Notes under the pieces: generated by a model
Databases searched by the model: none
What the model saw: the letters and a program-made list of their open reading frames with translations, nothing else
What the model was told of the DNA's origin: nothing
Assembly: GCA_944325735.1 (NCBI GenBank)
Contig: CALVBI010000002.1
Span: forward strand, 248,001-312,000
Direction of reading: 5' to 3'
Origin: Candidatus Gastranaerophilales bacterium
GTDB lineage: Bacteria > Cyanobacteriota > Vampirovibrionia > Gastranaerophilales > Gastranaerophilaceae
Length of the DNA: 64,000 bases
Made by a program: the position numbers and the translations under genes
Part shown: positions 9,547 through 17,934 of the stretch, one piece after another
How the letters are laid out: every line of letters starts with the position of its first letter
Position numbering within the stretch: position 1 is the stretch's first letter

Positions 9547-10602
9547 TTATTTGTATGATTTTATTATAATTTCTTCTAATTTTTCAAGAAGTTGTTCTTC
9601 TGGAACTTTTGCAATAATTTCGCCTTTTTTGAAGATAATGCCTTCTTTAACACCACCAGCAATCCCAAAGTCAGCATGTTTTGCTTCTCCTGGTCCATTA
9701 ACAGCACAACCCATTGTAGCTATGGTGATAGGCATATCAAGATTTTTAAATTTTTCTTCAACTTTTTTAGCTAACCCAATTAAGTCAATTTGAGTTCTTC
9801 CGCATGTTGGACAAGATATAAAGTTTACTCCTTTTTCTCTAAGTCCTAAACTTTTTAAAATATCAAAACCAGCACTTACTTCTTCTACAGGGTTTTCTGT
9901 AAGAGAAACTCTAATTGTATCTCCGATACCTTCTGCTAGAAGTGTGCCAAGTCCTACTGAAGATTTAATAAGTCCTCCACGCATTGTTCCTGCTTCAGTT
10001 ACTCCAAGATGTAGTGGATAAGGAATTTTTTCTGCTATCATTCTGTATGCGTCAATTGTAGTTAAAACATCTGAAGATTTTAAAGATACTTTTATTAAGT
10101 CAAAGTCTAAATCTTCTAATATTTTAATATGTCCCAAAGCGCTTATTACCATTTTTTCAGATAATGGAATATCTAAATTTTGTAATTCTTTTTCTAGGGA
10201 ACCTGCATTTACTCCTATTCTTATTGGAATTTGTTGTTGTTTTGCTAGTTTTACTACTTTTTCAACATTTTCTTTTTTTCCGATATTACCCGGATTTAGT
10301 CGGAGTGCATCTATACCGTTATTTATGCATTGAATTGCTAATTTATAATCAAAATGTATATCTGCAATTAAAGGAACTGGTGATTTTTTTACAATTTCTT
10401 TGATTGCATTTGCAGCATCTTGATTGAGAACAGCTAATCTTACAAGTTCACAACCTTTATCTGCCATTTTTTTTATTTGATTAAGGGTTGATGTAATATC
10501 TCTTGTGTCTGTATTACACATTGATTGAACACTAATTGGGGCATCTCCACCAATTTTTACGTTCCCAATATTTAATTGTTTTGATTTTCTTCTTTTTATC
10601 AT
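9547..10602 (-). CDS. ispG: (E)-4-hydroxy-3-methylbut-2-enyl-diphosphate synthase
   Basis: IspG (GcpE) carries out the penultimate step of the MEP isoprenoid pathway using a [4Fe-4S] cluster. The 351-residue protein has the TIM-barrel part with IGGDAPISVQSM and LVRLAVL, and the iron-sulphur domain with Cys ligands in SCPTCGRTQ and ATMGCAVNGPGEA. The length matches the short bacterial form without an insert domain. It is transcribed away from the phosphoesterase gene at 10638, with the shared upstream region only 35 bases long. Confidence 0.95.
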   Translation of the reverse strand: MIKRRKSKQLNIGNVKIGGDAPISVQSMCNTDTRDITSTLNQIKKMADKGCELVRLAVLNQDAANAIKEIVKKSPVPLIADIHFDYKLAIQCINNGIDALRLNPGNIGKKENVEKVVKLAKQQQIPIRIGVNAGSLEKELQNLDIPLSEKMVISALGHIKILEDLDFDLIKVSLKSSDVLTTIDAYRMIAEKIPYPLHLGVTEAGTMRGGLIKSSVGLGTLLAEGIGDTIRVSLTENPVEEVSAGFDILKSLGLREKGVNFISCPTCGRTQIDLIGLAKKVEEKFKNLDMPITIATMGCAVNGPGEAKHADFGIAGGVKEGIIFKKGEIIAKVPEEQLLEKLEEIIIKSYK

Positions 10603-10637
10603 ATTATTATAGTATCACAAATAAAAAGGAGAGAAAA

Positions 10638-11372
10638 ATGAAAGTTGCAGTTTTGTCTGATATCCATGGGAATTTCCAAGCGCTAGAAAGTGTTGTGGAT
10701 GATTTAAAGTTAAATAATTGTGAAAAAGTTTTGTGCTTGGGAGATCTTGCAATGGCAGGGCCTCAACCTCGTATGGTAATTGATTATATAAGGTCTCAAA
10801 ATAATTGGGAGGTTATTCAAGGTAATACAGATAAATTGATTGCAGATTTTTCTCCTAAAATTTTTGAAGATGTAAAAAATGCCTTCCCTGTAATGGCGAA
10901 TGCTTTAGCTGATGATGTTTTGTTTATTGAAGATGATAAAAAAGAATATTTAAGAAATTTACCATCTCAAAAAGAAATAGTTATAGAAGGAGTAAAAGTT
11001 CTTTTAGTTCATGGTTCTCCAAGACGTAATAATGAGGATATTTTACCTAATATGCCTCTAAAAGAAATTGAAGATATGCTTGATGGAGTTGATGCAGATT
11101 TAATTTTTTGTGGACATACTCATGTCCCTGCTGGGTATCAAACAAATAAAAAGCAGACAGTTGTAAATGTAGGCAGTGTAGGTCGACCTATGACAACTGA
11201 GCCAAAATCTTGTTATGTAATAGCAGATTTTCAAGATGGTGGTTTTTCTATAGAGCATAGATTTGTTGATTATGATAGAGAAACCGCTGCAAAAATCATT
11301 TCTGCAAGACATTTTGAAGGAGCTGATAAGCTGGCAGAAATGATTTTAAATCCAACATCAAGACATATTTAA
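10638..11372 (+). CDS. YfcE-like calcineurin-type metallophosphoesterase
   Basis: The ATG at 10638 follows a strong AAGGAGAG. The 244-residue protein carries the metallophosphoesterase motifs in order: LSDIHGN, CLGDLAMAGP, GNTDK, LLVHGSP and FCGHTHVP, which bind two metal ions. Such proteins hydrolyse phosphodiesters or phosphomonoesters in the cytoplasm; the substrate is unknown here. It is divergent from ispG and overlaps the next, convergent gene by 4 bases. Confidence 0.88.
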   Translation: MKVAVLSDIHGNFQALESVVDDLKLNNCEKVLCLGDLAMAGPQPRMVIDYIRSQNNWEVIQGNTDKLIADFSPKIFEDVKNAFPVMANALADDVLFIEDDKKEYLRNLPSQKEIVIEGVKVLLVHGSPRRNNEDILPNMPLKEIEDMLDGVDADLIFCGHTHVPAGYQTNKKQTVVNVGSVGRPMTTEPKSCYVIADFQDGGFSIEHRFVDYDRETAAKIISARHFEGADKLAEMILNPTSRHI

Positions 11373-11839
11373 ATTTTTATTTTTAATTCTTTTGATGCGT
11401 GATTGATTAATGCAGGTATTATATTTTCATAAAGTGCAATTTCTTTTGGGTTTTTTATAGGAGTCCCGCTTTCAAAAATTTCACCTGTATCTTTTATTGT
11501 GCACATTATGTGTTTTGTCATGTTATCTTTTGAATATCCAAAATATTGTAAAAGTAGCATTCTTGTATCCGAATTCTTTGTAGAAGCAATTGATGTCATT
11601 TCGAATTTTTCAACATTAGGATTTTCAAATTTATAAATTTTATTTAATTGTAATTTTTTTGCAAAATTTTGAACTAAGTCAATGCTTTCTTGTGATAATT
11701 TTGTAGGAATTGTTCTACCTGAAAAAGATACGCTATCATAAGAAATATTTTGCATTTTTGGGGTTTGTGTATAGCTGTTTTTTACTTGTGTATTGTTTCT
11801 TTTTATAAACAATGGGTTGCTTCTTATTGAGGTAATCAT
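11369..11839 (-). CDS. Unknown protein with an Asn/Thr-rich N-terminal tail
   Basis: This 156-residue protein is not recognised. Its first 45 residues are polar and probably disordered, ending in SVSFSGR, a Phe-x-Gly-type motif also seen near the N termini of other unknown proteins in this window. The rest looks like a small alpha/beta domain (MTSIAST, HIMCTIKDTGEIFES). No signal peptide or membrane helix is visible. The start ATG at 11839 follows a weak AAAGG-type site. Confidence 0.65.
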   Translation of the reverse strand: MITSIRSNPLFIKRNNTQVKNSYTQTPKMQNISYDSVSFSGRTIPTKLSQESIDLVQNFAKKLQLNKIYKFENPNVEKFEMTSIASTKNSDTRMLLLQYFGYSKDNMTKHIMCTIKDTGEIFESGTPIKNPKEIALYENIIPALINHASKELKIKI

Positions 11840-11990
11840 ATATTTGCCTTTCTTTTATACTTTTTAATAAATCATGAAAATGTTTTTTTTTGCTATTACG
11901 TTTAATAAAAATTTACATTAAAACTATTGGTATAATTAATTTTGCTAAAAATTTTTTTTATGTTAATATTTTTTCTGTAGAGGATATTTT

Positions 11991-12995
11991 ATGAATATTA
12001 ACAAAGAACAGCTGGTTTCTAATATTAAGAAATTAAATGAGCCGAAAGTATTAGTTATAGGTGATTTAGCAATTGATGAAATGGTCTATGGAGATGCAGA
12101 AAGAATTTCAAGAGAAGCTCCTGTTTTAATTTTATTGCATTCTGAGACTAAATTAATTTTGGGTGCAGCTTCTAATGCTGCTCATAACGTTTCAACTTTG
12201 AATAACGGTAAAGTTAGTGTAATTGGCGTTTGTGGCGATGATTTTCAAGCAGGTCAGTTGAGGGAAACTTTTGAAAAGGCTAATGTTAATTGTGGTTTGC
12301 TTGTTGTTGATCCTACCCGTAAGACAACTACAAAGACCAGAATTTCTGGATCTATTACCACTTCAATTACTCAACAAATAGTAAGAATTGACAGACAGAC
12401 AAATGCTCTGCTTAGTCCTGAAATAGAAGAAGAAGTCTTGAAACAAATAGAAAGAGCTATTCCAGAGCATGATGCAATAATTTTGTCTAATTATCACATT
12501 GGTACTTTAACTCCAAAAATTATTCAAGAAACTATTAGACTGGCAAATCATTATAATAAAATTATTGTAGTTGATGCTCAAAAAGATTTAAGTGTATATA
12601 AAAATGTTACATCAATGACTCCAAATCTTCCAGATACACAAAAATCAGTTGGTTTCACAATAGAATCAGAAGATGATTTAAAACGTGCAGGTGATAAACT
12701 TTTAAATGAAACAAATGCAAATTCTATATTAATCACTTGTGGTGCTGATGGAATGTTTGTAGTAAGTGGTCATGGTAATTATACAAAAATTCCTGTATTT
12801 AATAAGTCAGAAGTATTTGATGTTACAGGTGCCGGAGATACTGTTACTGCTGTTTATACTCTAGCATTGGCAGCTGGTGCAGAACCTTCTTATGCAGCTA
12901 TTATTGGAAATATTGCTGCAAGTATCGTTGTAAAACAATTCGGTTGCGCAACTACAACTATTGAAGAAATTTTGAGTGCTGTTGATAAATTATAA
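11991..12995 (+). CDS. rfaE1: Heptose-7-phosphate kinase (RfaE1/HldA type)
   Basis: This 334-residue PfkB-family sugar kinase matches the kinase half of HldE. The N terminus VLVIGDLAIDEMVYGDAERISREAP and the LILGAASNAAHN segment are typical of D-glycero-beta-D-manno-heptose 7-phosphate kinases, and the catalytic DVTGAGDT motif lies near residue 280. It would feed ADP-heptose synthesis for lipopolysaccharide core. The adenylyltransferase half (RfaE2) is not attached and not in the window. A TATAAT lies at about 11930 upstream. It is followed by DUF4330 and an O-antigen-ligase-like gene, so an LPS operon is likely. Confidence 0.88.
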   Translation: MNINKEQLVSNIKKLNEPKVLVIGDLAIDEMVYGDAERISREAPVLILLHSETKLILGAASNAAHNVSTLNNGKVSVIGVCGDDFQAGQLRETFEKANVNCGLLVVDPTRKTTTKTRISGSITTSITQQIVRIDRQTNALLSPEIEEEVLKQIERAIPEHDAIILSNYHIGTLTPKIIQETIRLANHYNKIIVVDAQKDLSVYKNVTSMTPNLPDTQKSVGFTIESEDDLKRAGDKLLNETNANSILITCGADGMFVVSGHGNYTKIPVFNKSEVFDVTGAGDTVTAVYTLALAAGAEPSYAAIIGNIAASIVVKQFGCATTTIEEILSAVDKL

Positions 12996-13031
12996 CAGTG
13001 TTTGAAATTTTAATATTAGGAGAGAACTTTT

Positions 13032-13595
13032 ATGGAAAATTTAACAAATAGTTTAAAAAAATTTAGACCGGTAGATATTATAATTGTTGCCGGTGTGATT
13101 ATTGCATTGCTTGTCGGATTTTTTACTTATAAAAATTTTAGACAAACTGCATCAAAACAAATTGAAGCAACTTCAAAAATATCATTCCAAGTATTTATTA
13201 GAGGTGTGACATTAACAGGAAATGAAGTACCTCTTCGTGCGAATGAAAAAACATTTATTAGTATAAGAAATGTTCCATATTCTGATTTGGATATTCTTGA
13301 TGTGAAAGCTGAACATAAAAAAACAGTATTACCGATTTTGAACAGTAAAAAGTTTATAATAGTTGATGATGCATCTCAAGCTAATATGTTTGATATCGTT
13401 GTTACTCTTTCTGATACTGCTAAAATAACAAAAGATGGTGCAGTAGTAGGTGGTAATAAAATTAAAATGGGCTTGCCTATTACATTAGAAGGAAAAGATT
13501 ATAAATTCAACGGAACTGTTTCTGATTTGAAGTTAATGCCAGTAGATGAAAATGACAAATATCATAATTCTTTAGATACAAATGACAATGTTTAA
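13032..13595 (+). CDS. DUF4330-family single-pass membrane protein
   Basis: The ATG follows AGGAGAG. The 187-residue protein has a short cytoplasmic start, one membrane helix (IIIVAGVIIALLVGFFTY) and an extracytoplasmic beta-rich domain with IRGVTLTGNEVPL and VVGGNKIKMGLPITLEG. This layout matches DUF4330 proteins, known mainly from Cyanobacteria and Firmicutes, whose function is not established. It overlaps the following O-antigen-ligase-like gene by 14 bases, which suggests co-translation and a role in envelope polysaccharide assembly. Confidence 0.7.
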   Translation: MENLTNSLKKFRPVDIIIVAGVIIALLVGFFTYKNFRQTASKQIEATSKISFQVFIRGVTLTGNEVPLRANEKTFISIRNVPYSDLDILDVKAEHKKTVLPILNSKKFIIVDDASQANMFDIVVTLSDTAKITKDGAVVGGNKIKMGLPITLEGKDYKFNGTVSDLKLMPVDENDKYHNSLDTNDNV

Positions 13596-14910
13596 TAATA
13601 TATTAGAATTTACTCAATTAAAATTTAAATATTTATATGAAAATAGTTTATTTTTACAAAAGATAGATAATCTTATATTCTTATCTATAATAGCAGTGTT
13701 TCTATCTTCTACTATAATGTCATCTGATGTGATAGGATTTATTGCTCTAATTACTGTATTCCTTACTTTTGTAAAAATATTGACTAAACCTGGTGAAAAA
13801 TTAGATTGCAAAAACTTTGAATTATGGCTTCTAGCTTATTTTATGATTGTCATAATAAGTTTAGCAGGTTCTACTTTATTTCATTTAAGTTTGAAAGGCT
13901 TTTTTAAAACATTTACATATTTAGCCTTTTATTTTTCATTAGTTCAGTATCTTAAAAATAATAAAAATAAGATCCCATACATTTTAGCGACAATTGGTAT
14001 TTGTGTAAGTTTTGAAGCTGTAGTCGGTTTTTTGCAAAACTTTTCTCACGTTGAAGAAATATCTGGTTGGCAAGATGTTTCTGGCTTAAATCCAGAAGAG
14101 GTTATGACTCGTGTATATGGTACTTTAAAACCTTATAATCCGAATTTATTAGGCGGATATTTTGTTGCAGGTATTCCAGCATTATACGGATTAGCAGGAT
14201 ATTTATTTGTAGATAAAAAATATAAATATTCAATAGTTGGATTAATTTTAGCATTATTTTCAACTATGACATTGTTCTTAACTGGATGCCGTGGTTCTTA
14301 TATTGGAATGATGGTTATTTTTGCTTGTATGTTCGGAGTATCTGCTAAATATTTATGGAATAATTATAAGCAAATATATTTATCTATTGTAGGTGGTGTA
14401 GTTGCTTTCGCAACATCTGCATTATTATTAGTAACTTCTTTGAGAGCAAGGGTGCTTTCTATATTTGCAATGCGTCAGGATTCTTCAAATTCTTTCAGAT
14501 TTAATGTTTACCATTCTTCAATTGAAATGTTTAAAGATAACTGGTTATTAGGTATTGGGGTTGGAAATCAAAACTTTAGAGAAATATATGGTTTGTATAT
14601 GAAAACAGGTTTTGATGCATTAAGTGCTTACAATATCTTTTTGGAAATTGCTGTAGAAAGTGGTATTTTTGCTTTAATTGCATTTGTTGGATTTTTAATA
14701 ACTTTAGTAAAAAATGCAATTAATTTTATATTAAAATCAAATGATACAAAAGCTGTGATAATTGTATCTTCTTCAATCATCTCAATTGTTGCTGTATGTA
14801 TTCATGGTATGGTAGATACTGTATTTTTCAGACCGCAAATTCAGTTTGTTTTTTGGACAATGGTAGCTGTTGCAAGAACATTGATTTTTACCAAGGGTAA
14901 TCTTGAGTAA
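13582..14910 (+). CDS. O-antigen ligase-like (WaaL/IctB family) membrane protein
   Basis: This 442-residue protein has about ten membrane helices and a large loop containing the Wzy/WaaL-type signature region (RVYGTLKPYNPNLLGGYF, LTGCRGSYIGMM, WLLGIGVGNQNFREIYG). The family includes O-antigen ligases, polymerases and cyanobacterial IctB. With rfaE1 upstream, a role in lipopolysaccharide or capsule assembly is the better inference. Its end overlaps the convergent prepilin gene by 23 bases. Confidence 0.82.
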   Translation: MTMFNNILEFTQLKFKYLYENSLFLQKIDNLIFLSIIAVFLSSTIMSSDVIGFIALITVFLTFVKILTKPGEKLDCKNFELWLLAYFMIVIISLAGSTLFHLSLKGFFKTFTYLAFYFSLVQYLKNNKNKIPYILATIGICVSFEAVVGFLQNFSHVEEISGWQDVSGLNPEEVMTRVYGTLKPYNPNLLGGYFVAGIPALYGLAGYLFVDKKYKYSIVGLILALFSTMTLFLTGCRGSYIGMMVIFACMFGVSAKYLWNNYKQIYLSIVGGVVAFATSALLLVTSLRARVLSIFAMRQDSSNSFRFNVYHSSIEMFKDNWLLGIGVGNQNFREIYGLYMKTGFDALSAYNIFLEIAVESGIFALIAFVGFLITLVKNAINFILKSNDTKAVIIVSSSIISIVAVCIHGMVDTVFFRPQIQFVFWTMVAVARTLIFTKGNLE

Positions 14911-15634
14911 TTTCCCAGTTTTCTAGCATAATTAATGCCGAGCACCATATTCCTTGTCTTTGTTTATTGCAAGCATATTCTGCTGTTCCTGTTAATTGGC
15001 CTTTTTCCAGATTATCAAATTTGCCACCACTAGTTCCTCCATCTTTATAACCATATGGAACCAGCCCATCAGGGTAAATAATTGAAAATACGAAAAAATC
15101 TTTGCCAATTTGGTTTGGAGCTTTAAATCCATTAATGTCTATTGTGATTGATTTATACTTTGATTCATTACTATGTGTCATTATTCCCATTATTGAGCCG
15201 TTGGGTAAATATGTATAAAAACTATCATTTTGGGTACACCATACTTCTGATGTACACTGTGTTCCATTTAAATTTTTTACAATATATTGTTTTTTGAATT
15301 CTTTATTTTGGATTTCTTTATTTTTTATAAAATATTTTTGTAGGTATTGATAATAAAAATCAGTACCACTTAATGAAAAATCCCAATTATTTATTTCTCC
15401 ATTTTGTATTTGTGATAGTTTTATAGCTTGAGCAATTTCTGAATAAGCTTTTTTTAGTTGAGTTACAGTCGCTTTTTTTTGATAATTAGTAACTAAACTA
15501 GGCATAGTCAAAGCTGCAACTACACCAATAATTCCAAGAGTGATTAAAACTTCCGCAAGCGTAAAAGCCTTTGTATTACTTATGTTTTGCGGGGGGGGGG
15601 CACTCTCAAAGCTTCTTGAATAAACATTTTTCAA
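14888..15634 (-). CDS. Prepilin-like protein with C10 tract in its leader (locus 1)
   Basis: The protein has a type IV prepilin N terminus (KA before FTLAEVLITLGIIGVVAA) with Glu at +5, then a pilin-like globular part with Cys residues and the shared motif DINGFKAPNQIGKDFF. Two starts compete. An in-frame TTG at 15634 reads through the C10 tract at 15591-15600, but it directly abuts the AGGAG at 15639-15635. The ATG at 15627 has ideal 7-base spacing from that AGGAG, but at tract length 10 it is out of frame and stops after 15 codons; 11 C would give a 246-residue prepilin. Expression is therefore probably tract-length dependent. Confidence 0.82.
   Translation of the reverse strand: MKNVYSRSFESAPPPQNISNTKAFTLAEVLITLGIIGVVAALTMPSLVTNYQKKATVTQLKKAYSEIAQAIKLSQIQNGEINNWDFSLSGTDFYYQYLQKYFIKNKEIQNKEFKKQYIVKNLNGTQCTSEVWCTQNDSFYTYLPNGSIMGIMTHSNESKYKSITIDINGFKAPNQIGKDFFVFSIIYPDGLVPYGYKDGGTSGGKFDNLEKGQLTGTAEYACNKQRQGIWCSALIMLENWEITQDYPW
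15591..15600 (+). repeat. G10 homopolymer (C10 in coding strand), locus 1
   Basis: Ten consecutive G on the plus strand, flanked by C and CA. It lies nine codons after the Shine-Dalgarno-supported ATG of a prepilin-like gene. A change of +1 or -2 would put that ATG in frame. Confidence 0.9.
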
Positions 15635-15779
15635 CTCCTATTCTTTTTTTATTTTATTATGTATTATTTTTCTATTTTTGTCAATACAAATTGTTTTATT
15701 AAGCTTATATAAAGGCATGGAAATACTGTGGTAAACTAATACTATAGGCTATAAATAATGGCAAAAAAAGGAGAGAAAT

Positions 15780-16904
15780 ATGATACCTATTTTAGATTCA
15801 AAACGCCAATATGCTACAATTGGTGCTGAAGTTGAAAAAGCAGTTTGTGAAGTTTTACGTTCAGGATCTTATATTCTTGGTCCAAACTCAAAAGCTTTTG
15901 AACAAGAAATGGCTGATTTTATCGGTTGTAAATATACTGTAGGATTAAATTCTGGTACTGATGCTTTACATATTGCTTTGCGTGCATTAGATATCGGTGC
16001 TGGTGATGAAGTAATTACTGTTGCATTCACATTCGTAGCTACAACTGAAGCTATTGGTATTGTTGGTGCAAAACCTGTTTTCGTTGATATTGATAAAGAT
16101 ACTTTTAACTTAGACGCTTCAAAATTAGAAGCAGCAATTACTCCAAGAACAAAAGCAATTATTCCAGTTCACTTATATGGTCAGCCTTGTGATATGGATA
16201 CTATTATGGCTGTTGCTAAAAAACATAATTTACACGTAATCGAAGATTGTTGCCAAGCAATTGGTGCTTTATACAAAGGTAAAATGGTTGGTACTTTCGG
16301 AGATTTTGGTTGCTTAAGCTTCTATCCTACTAAAAATTTAGGTGGAATGGGCGATGGCGGTCTATTAATGACAAGCGATGAAAAATTAAGAGATAGAGCT
16401 GTTGCTTTAAGAAACCATGGTGGTGCTATCCGTTATCATCATGATGAAATTGGTGTAAACAGCCGTCTTGATGAAATTCAAGCTGCAATTTTACGTGTAA
16501 AATTGCCTCATATTAAAGATTGGAACGAAGCTAGACGTAAACACGCTTATTATTATAATGAATTATTTAAAGATTGCGCAGATGTTCAAACTCCTAAGGA
16601 ATTAGATGATACTTATTGTGTATATCACCAATATACAGTAAAAATTCCTAACAGAGATGAAGTTCACAAAATGCTTCAAGAAAGAGGAATTGGTGCAATG
16701 CTTTATTATCCTATTCCTTTACATTTACAAAAAGTTCATGAATACTTAGGTGTAGGAAAAGGTTCATTACCTGTATCTGAAAAGAATACAGAAATGGTAA
16801 TTTCTTTACCTATGTTCCCAGAATTAACAGAAGAAGAACAAAGAACTGTAGCTTCTACATTGATTGATTGTATTGAAAAATCAAAATCAAAAGCTGCTGT
16901 ATAA
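15780..16904 (+). CDS. DegT/DnrJ/EryC1/StrS-family PLP aminotransferase
   Basis: The ATG follows AAAGGAGAG. The 374-residue protein has GLNSGTDALHIALRAL, VAFTFVATTEA, the Asp pair region EDCCQAIGA, and the PLP-binding lysine in LSFYPTKNLGGMGDGG. These enzymes aminate keto-sugars on nucleotide carriers for surface polysaccharides. It stands alone, between a prepilin gene and small unknown genes, with its own terminator. The exact sugar substrate cannot be inferred. Confidence 0.93.
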   Translation: MIPILDSKRQYATIGAEVEKAVCEVLRSGSYILGPNSKAFEQEMADFIGCKYTVGLNSGTDALHIALRALDIGAGDEVITVAFTFVATTEAIGIVGAKPVFVDIDKDTFNLDASKLEAAITPRTKAIIPVHLYGQPCDMDTIMAVAKKHNLHVIEDCCQAIGALYKGKMVGTFGDFGCLSFYPTKNLGGMGDGGLLMTSDEKLRDRAVALRNHGGAIRYHHDEIGVNSRLDEIQAAILRVKLPHIKDWNEARRKHAYYYNELFKDCADVQTPKELDDTYCVYHQYTVKIPNRDEVHKMLQERGIGAMLYYPIPLHLQKVHEYLGVGKGSLPVSEKNTEMVISLPMFPELTEEEQRTVASTLIDCIEKSKSKAAV

Positions 16905-16930
16905 TTTTTCTATTAATTAAATAAATAAAA

Positions 16931-16968
16931 AAAAAGACGATGCTTTATTTTCAAGTATCGTCTTTTTT
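16931..16968. terminator. Bidirectional intrinsic terminator
   Basis: GACGATGCTT pairs with AAGTATCGTC (one G-U) and is flanked by A-run and T-run, giving a terminator for the aminotransferase on the plus strand and for the small gene at 16967-17260 on the minus strand. Confidence 0.85.
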
Positions 16969-17260
16969 ATGATATTAGGTGTAATTTGTTTCCGACTTCA
17001 GGACTGAATATATTTTGGCCTAATCCGACCATATTCCCGAATTGTGCATCTAATTGGCTGCTTATTGGAACGGTTGTTCTTTGGGCTGTAAGACCAAGGA
17101 ATCCAATATTGTTATTGGTTTTATTAGTCCTAAAAGTATTATAGTCGGTATTTGGCATGGTAATAGGACTGCTACTGATTCCAGAGCCATCCATACCCAT
17201 TCCGTATATGTCAGTATTTGCTGCTATTTTTCCTATTTTTAATTCGTCACCTGCAGCCAT
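16967..17260 (-). CDS. Small unknown protein with a GFLGLTAQR motif
   Basis: The ATG at 17260 follows GAGG at good spacing. The 97-residue protein is Gly, Asn and Ser rich, with no signal peptide or membrane helix. The segment GFLGLTAQRTT resembles the ARFLGLTARKSN start of the protein at 41803-42861, suggesting a shared module. It lies 17 bases after the gene at 17278-17541 and ends in a terminator, so the two form a small operon. No function is known to me. Confidence 0.65.
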   Translation of the reverse strand: MAAGDELKIGKIAANTDIYGMGMDGSGISSSPITMPNTDYNTFRTNKTNNNIGFLGLTAQRTTVPISSQLDAQFGNMVGLGQNIFSPEVGNKLHLIS

Positions 17261-17277
17261 ATTTTACCTCGTTCTTT

Positions 17278-17541
17278 TTAAGCAAATAGATTTAATGTTC
17301 TTGTTGCTTCTTCACAAAAGCCGTTTTTATAAGTATATTCTGTAGGAGGCTCTCCATTAACTTGTCCAACATACCCAGCTGTAGGTTGTTGCCATAATCC
17401 TAAGCTTCTTGTGTTTGCAAATGGATTTTCTCCGTCAACAGAACTTATAGAACGTCGACTAATGTCCGTATATAATTTTACTGCTTCTACCGGAAATGTT
17501 TTTTCACGGTATACTGCATCTACTTTGCCTATTGCTGTCAT
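17278..17541 (-). CDS. Small unknown protein, first gene of a two-gene operon
   Basis: The ATG at 17541 is preceded by AGGAAA at 8-base spacing. The 87-residue product starts MTAIGKVDAVYREKTF and contains no recognised domain, signal peptide or membrane helix; the middle is Gly/Pro rich (LGLWQQPTAGYVGQV). It is followed at 17 bases by the GFLGLTAQR protein gene. The pair faces away from a candidate small RNA. Confidence 0.6.
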   Translation of the reverse strand: MTAIGKVDAVYREKTFPVEAVKLYTDISRRSISSVDGENPFANTRSLGLWQQPTAGYVGQVNGEPPTEYTYKNGFCEEATRTLNLFA

Positions 17542-17759
17542 AATTTATTTCCTATTAGATATGTTATATATATAAAGTATATAATCTATAAAAAATTGCT
17601 CTTTTGTTTTAATATCCCTTAATATTTATTAACATATCTCAGCGCATTATCTATACCCAGATAAAATAAAAAACTAACATAATATTAAGTTTTGTAAAGT
17701 GTAAATTCTACACTATATGGGCATTTTCAGAATTCAAAAAAAATTATTAATCCATTCTA

Positions 17760-17788
17760 TTGACATTTAAAATCTTATATGTAATAAT
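17760..17788 (+). promoter_or_regulatory. Promoter of candidate small RNA
   Basis: TTGACA at 17760-17765 is followed after 17 bases by AATAAT (or after 16 by TAATAA). No coding region begins downstream on this strand before the terminator at 17909. Confidence 0.55.
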
Positions 17789-17794
17789 AATTAC

Positions 17795-17934
17795 ATAAGA
17801 TTTAAGTGTAGTCGAAACACTAAATATAAATAGATTCATTAACCCCAAAAACATATAAACTCCTAAATAATAAACACTAAAAGAGACCATTAGGATGCAG
17901 AAAACGACCCACTCAGAACTGAGTGGTTTTTTTT
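17795..17934 (+). ncRNA. Candidate small RNA with own promoter and terminator
   Basis: The 391-base space between 17541 and 17933 holds a sigma-70-like promoter and, about 120 bases later, a strong intrinsic terminator, with no credible ORF between them. The predicted transcript of about 140 nt has a small 5' hairpin (AGTGT/ACACT, 17805-17821), a long unstructured A-rich middle with ACTCCT (17859-17864, complementary to a Shine-Dalgarno sequence), and the terminator hairpin. The layout recalls cyanobacterial Yfr1, but the conserved Yfr1 core is not present as such, so this is only an analogy. Confidence 0.45.
17909..17934 (+). terminator. Intrinsic terminator of candidate small RNA
   Basis: CCACTCAG-AA-CTGAGTGG is an 8-bp perfect stem followed by eight T. 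It abuts the end of the convergent gene at 17933. Confidence 0.85.

Noticed and set aside
9551-9793. Open frame on the plus strand opposite ispG
   Set aside because: It lies wholly inside a strongly supported gene on the other strand and has no ribosome site or known motif.
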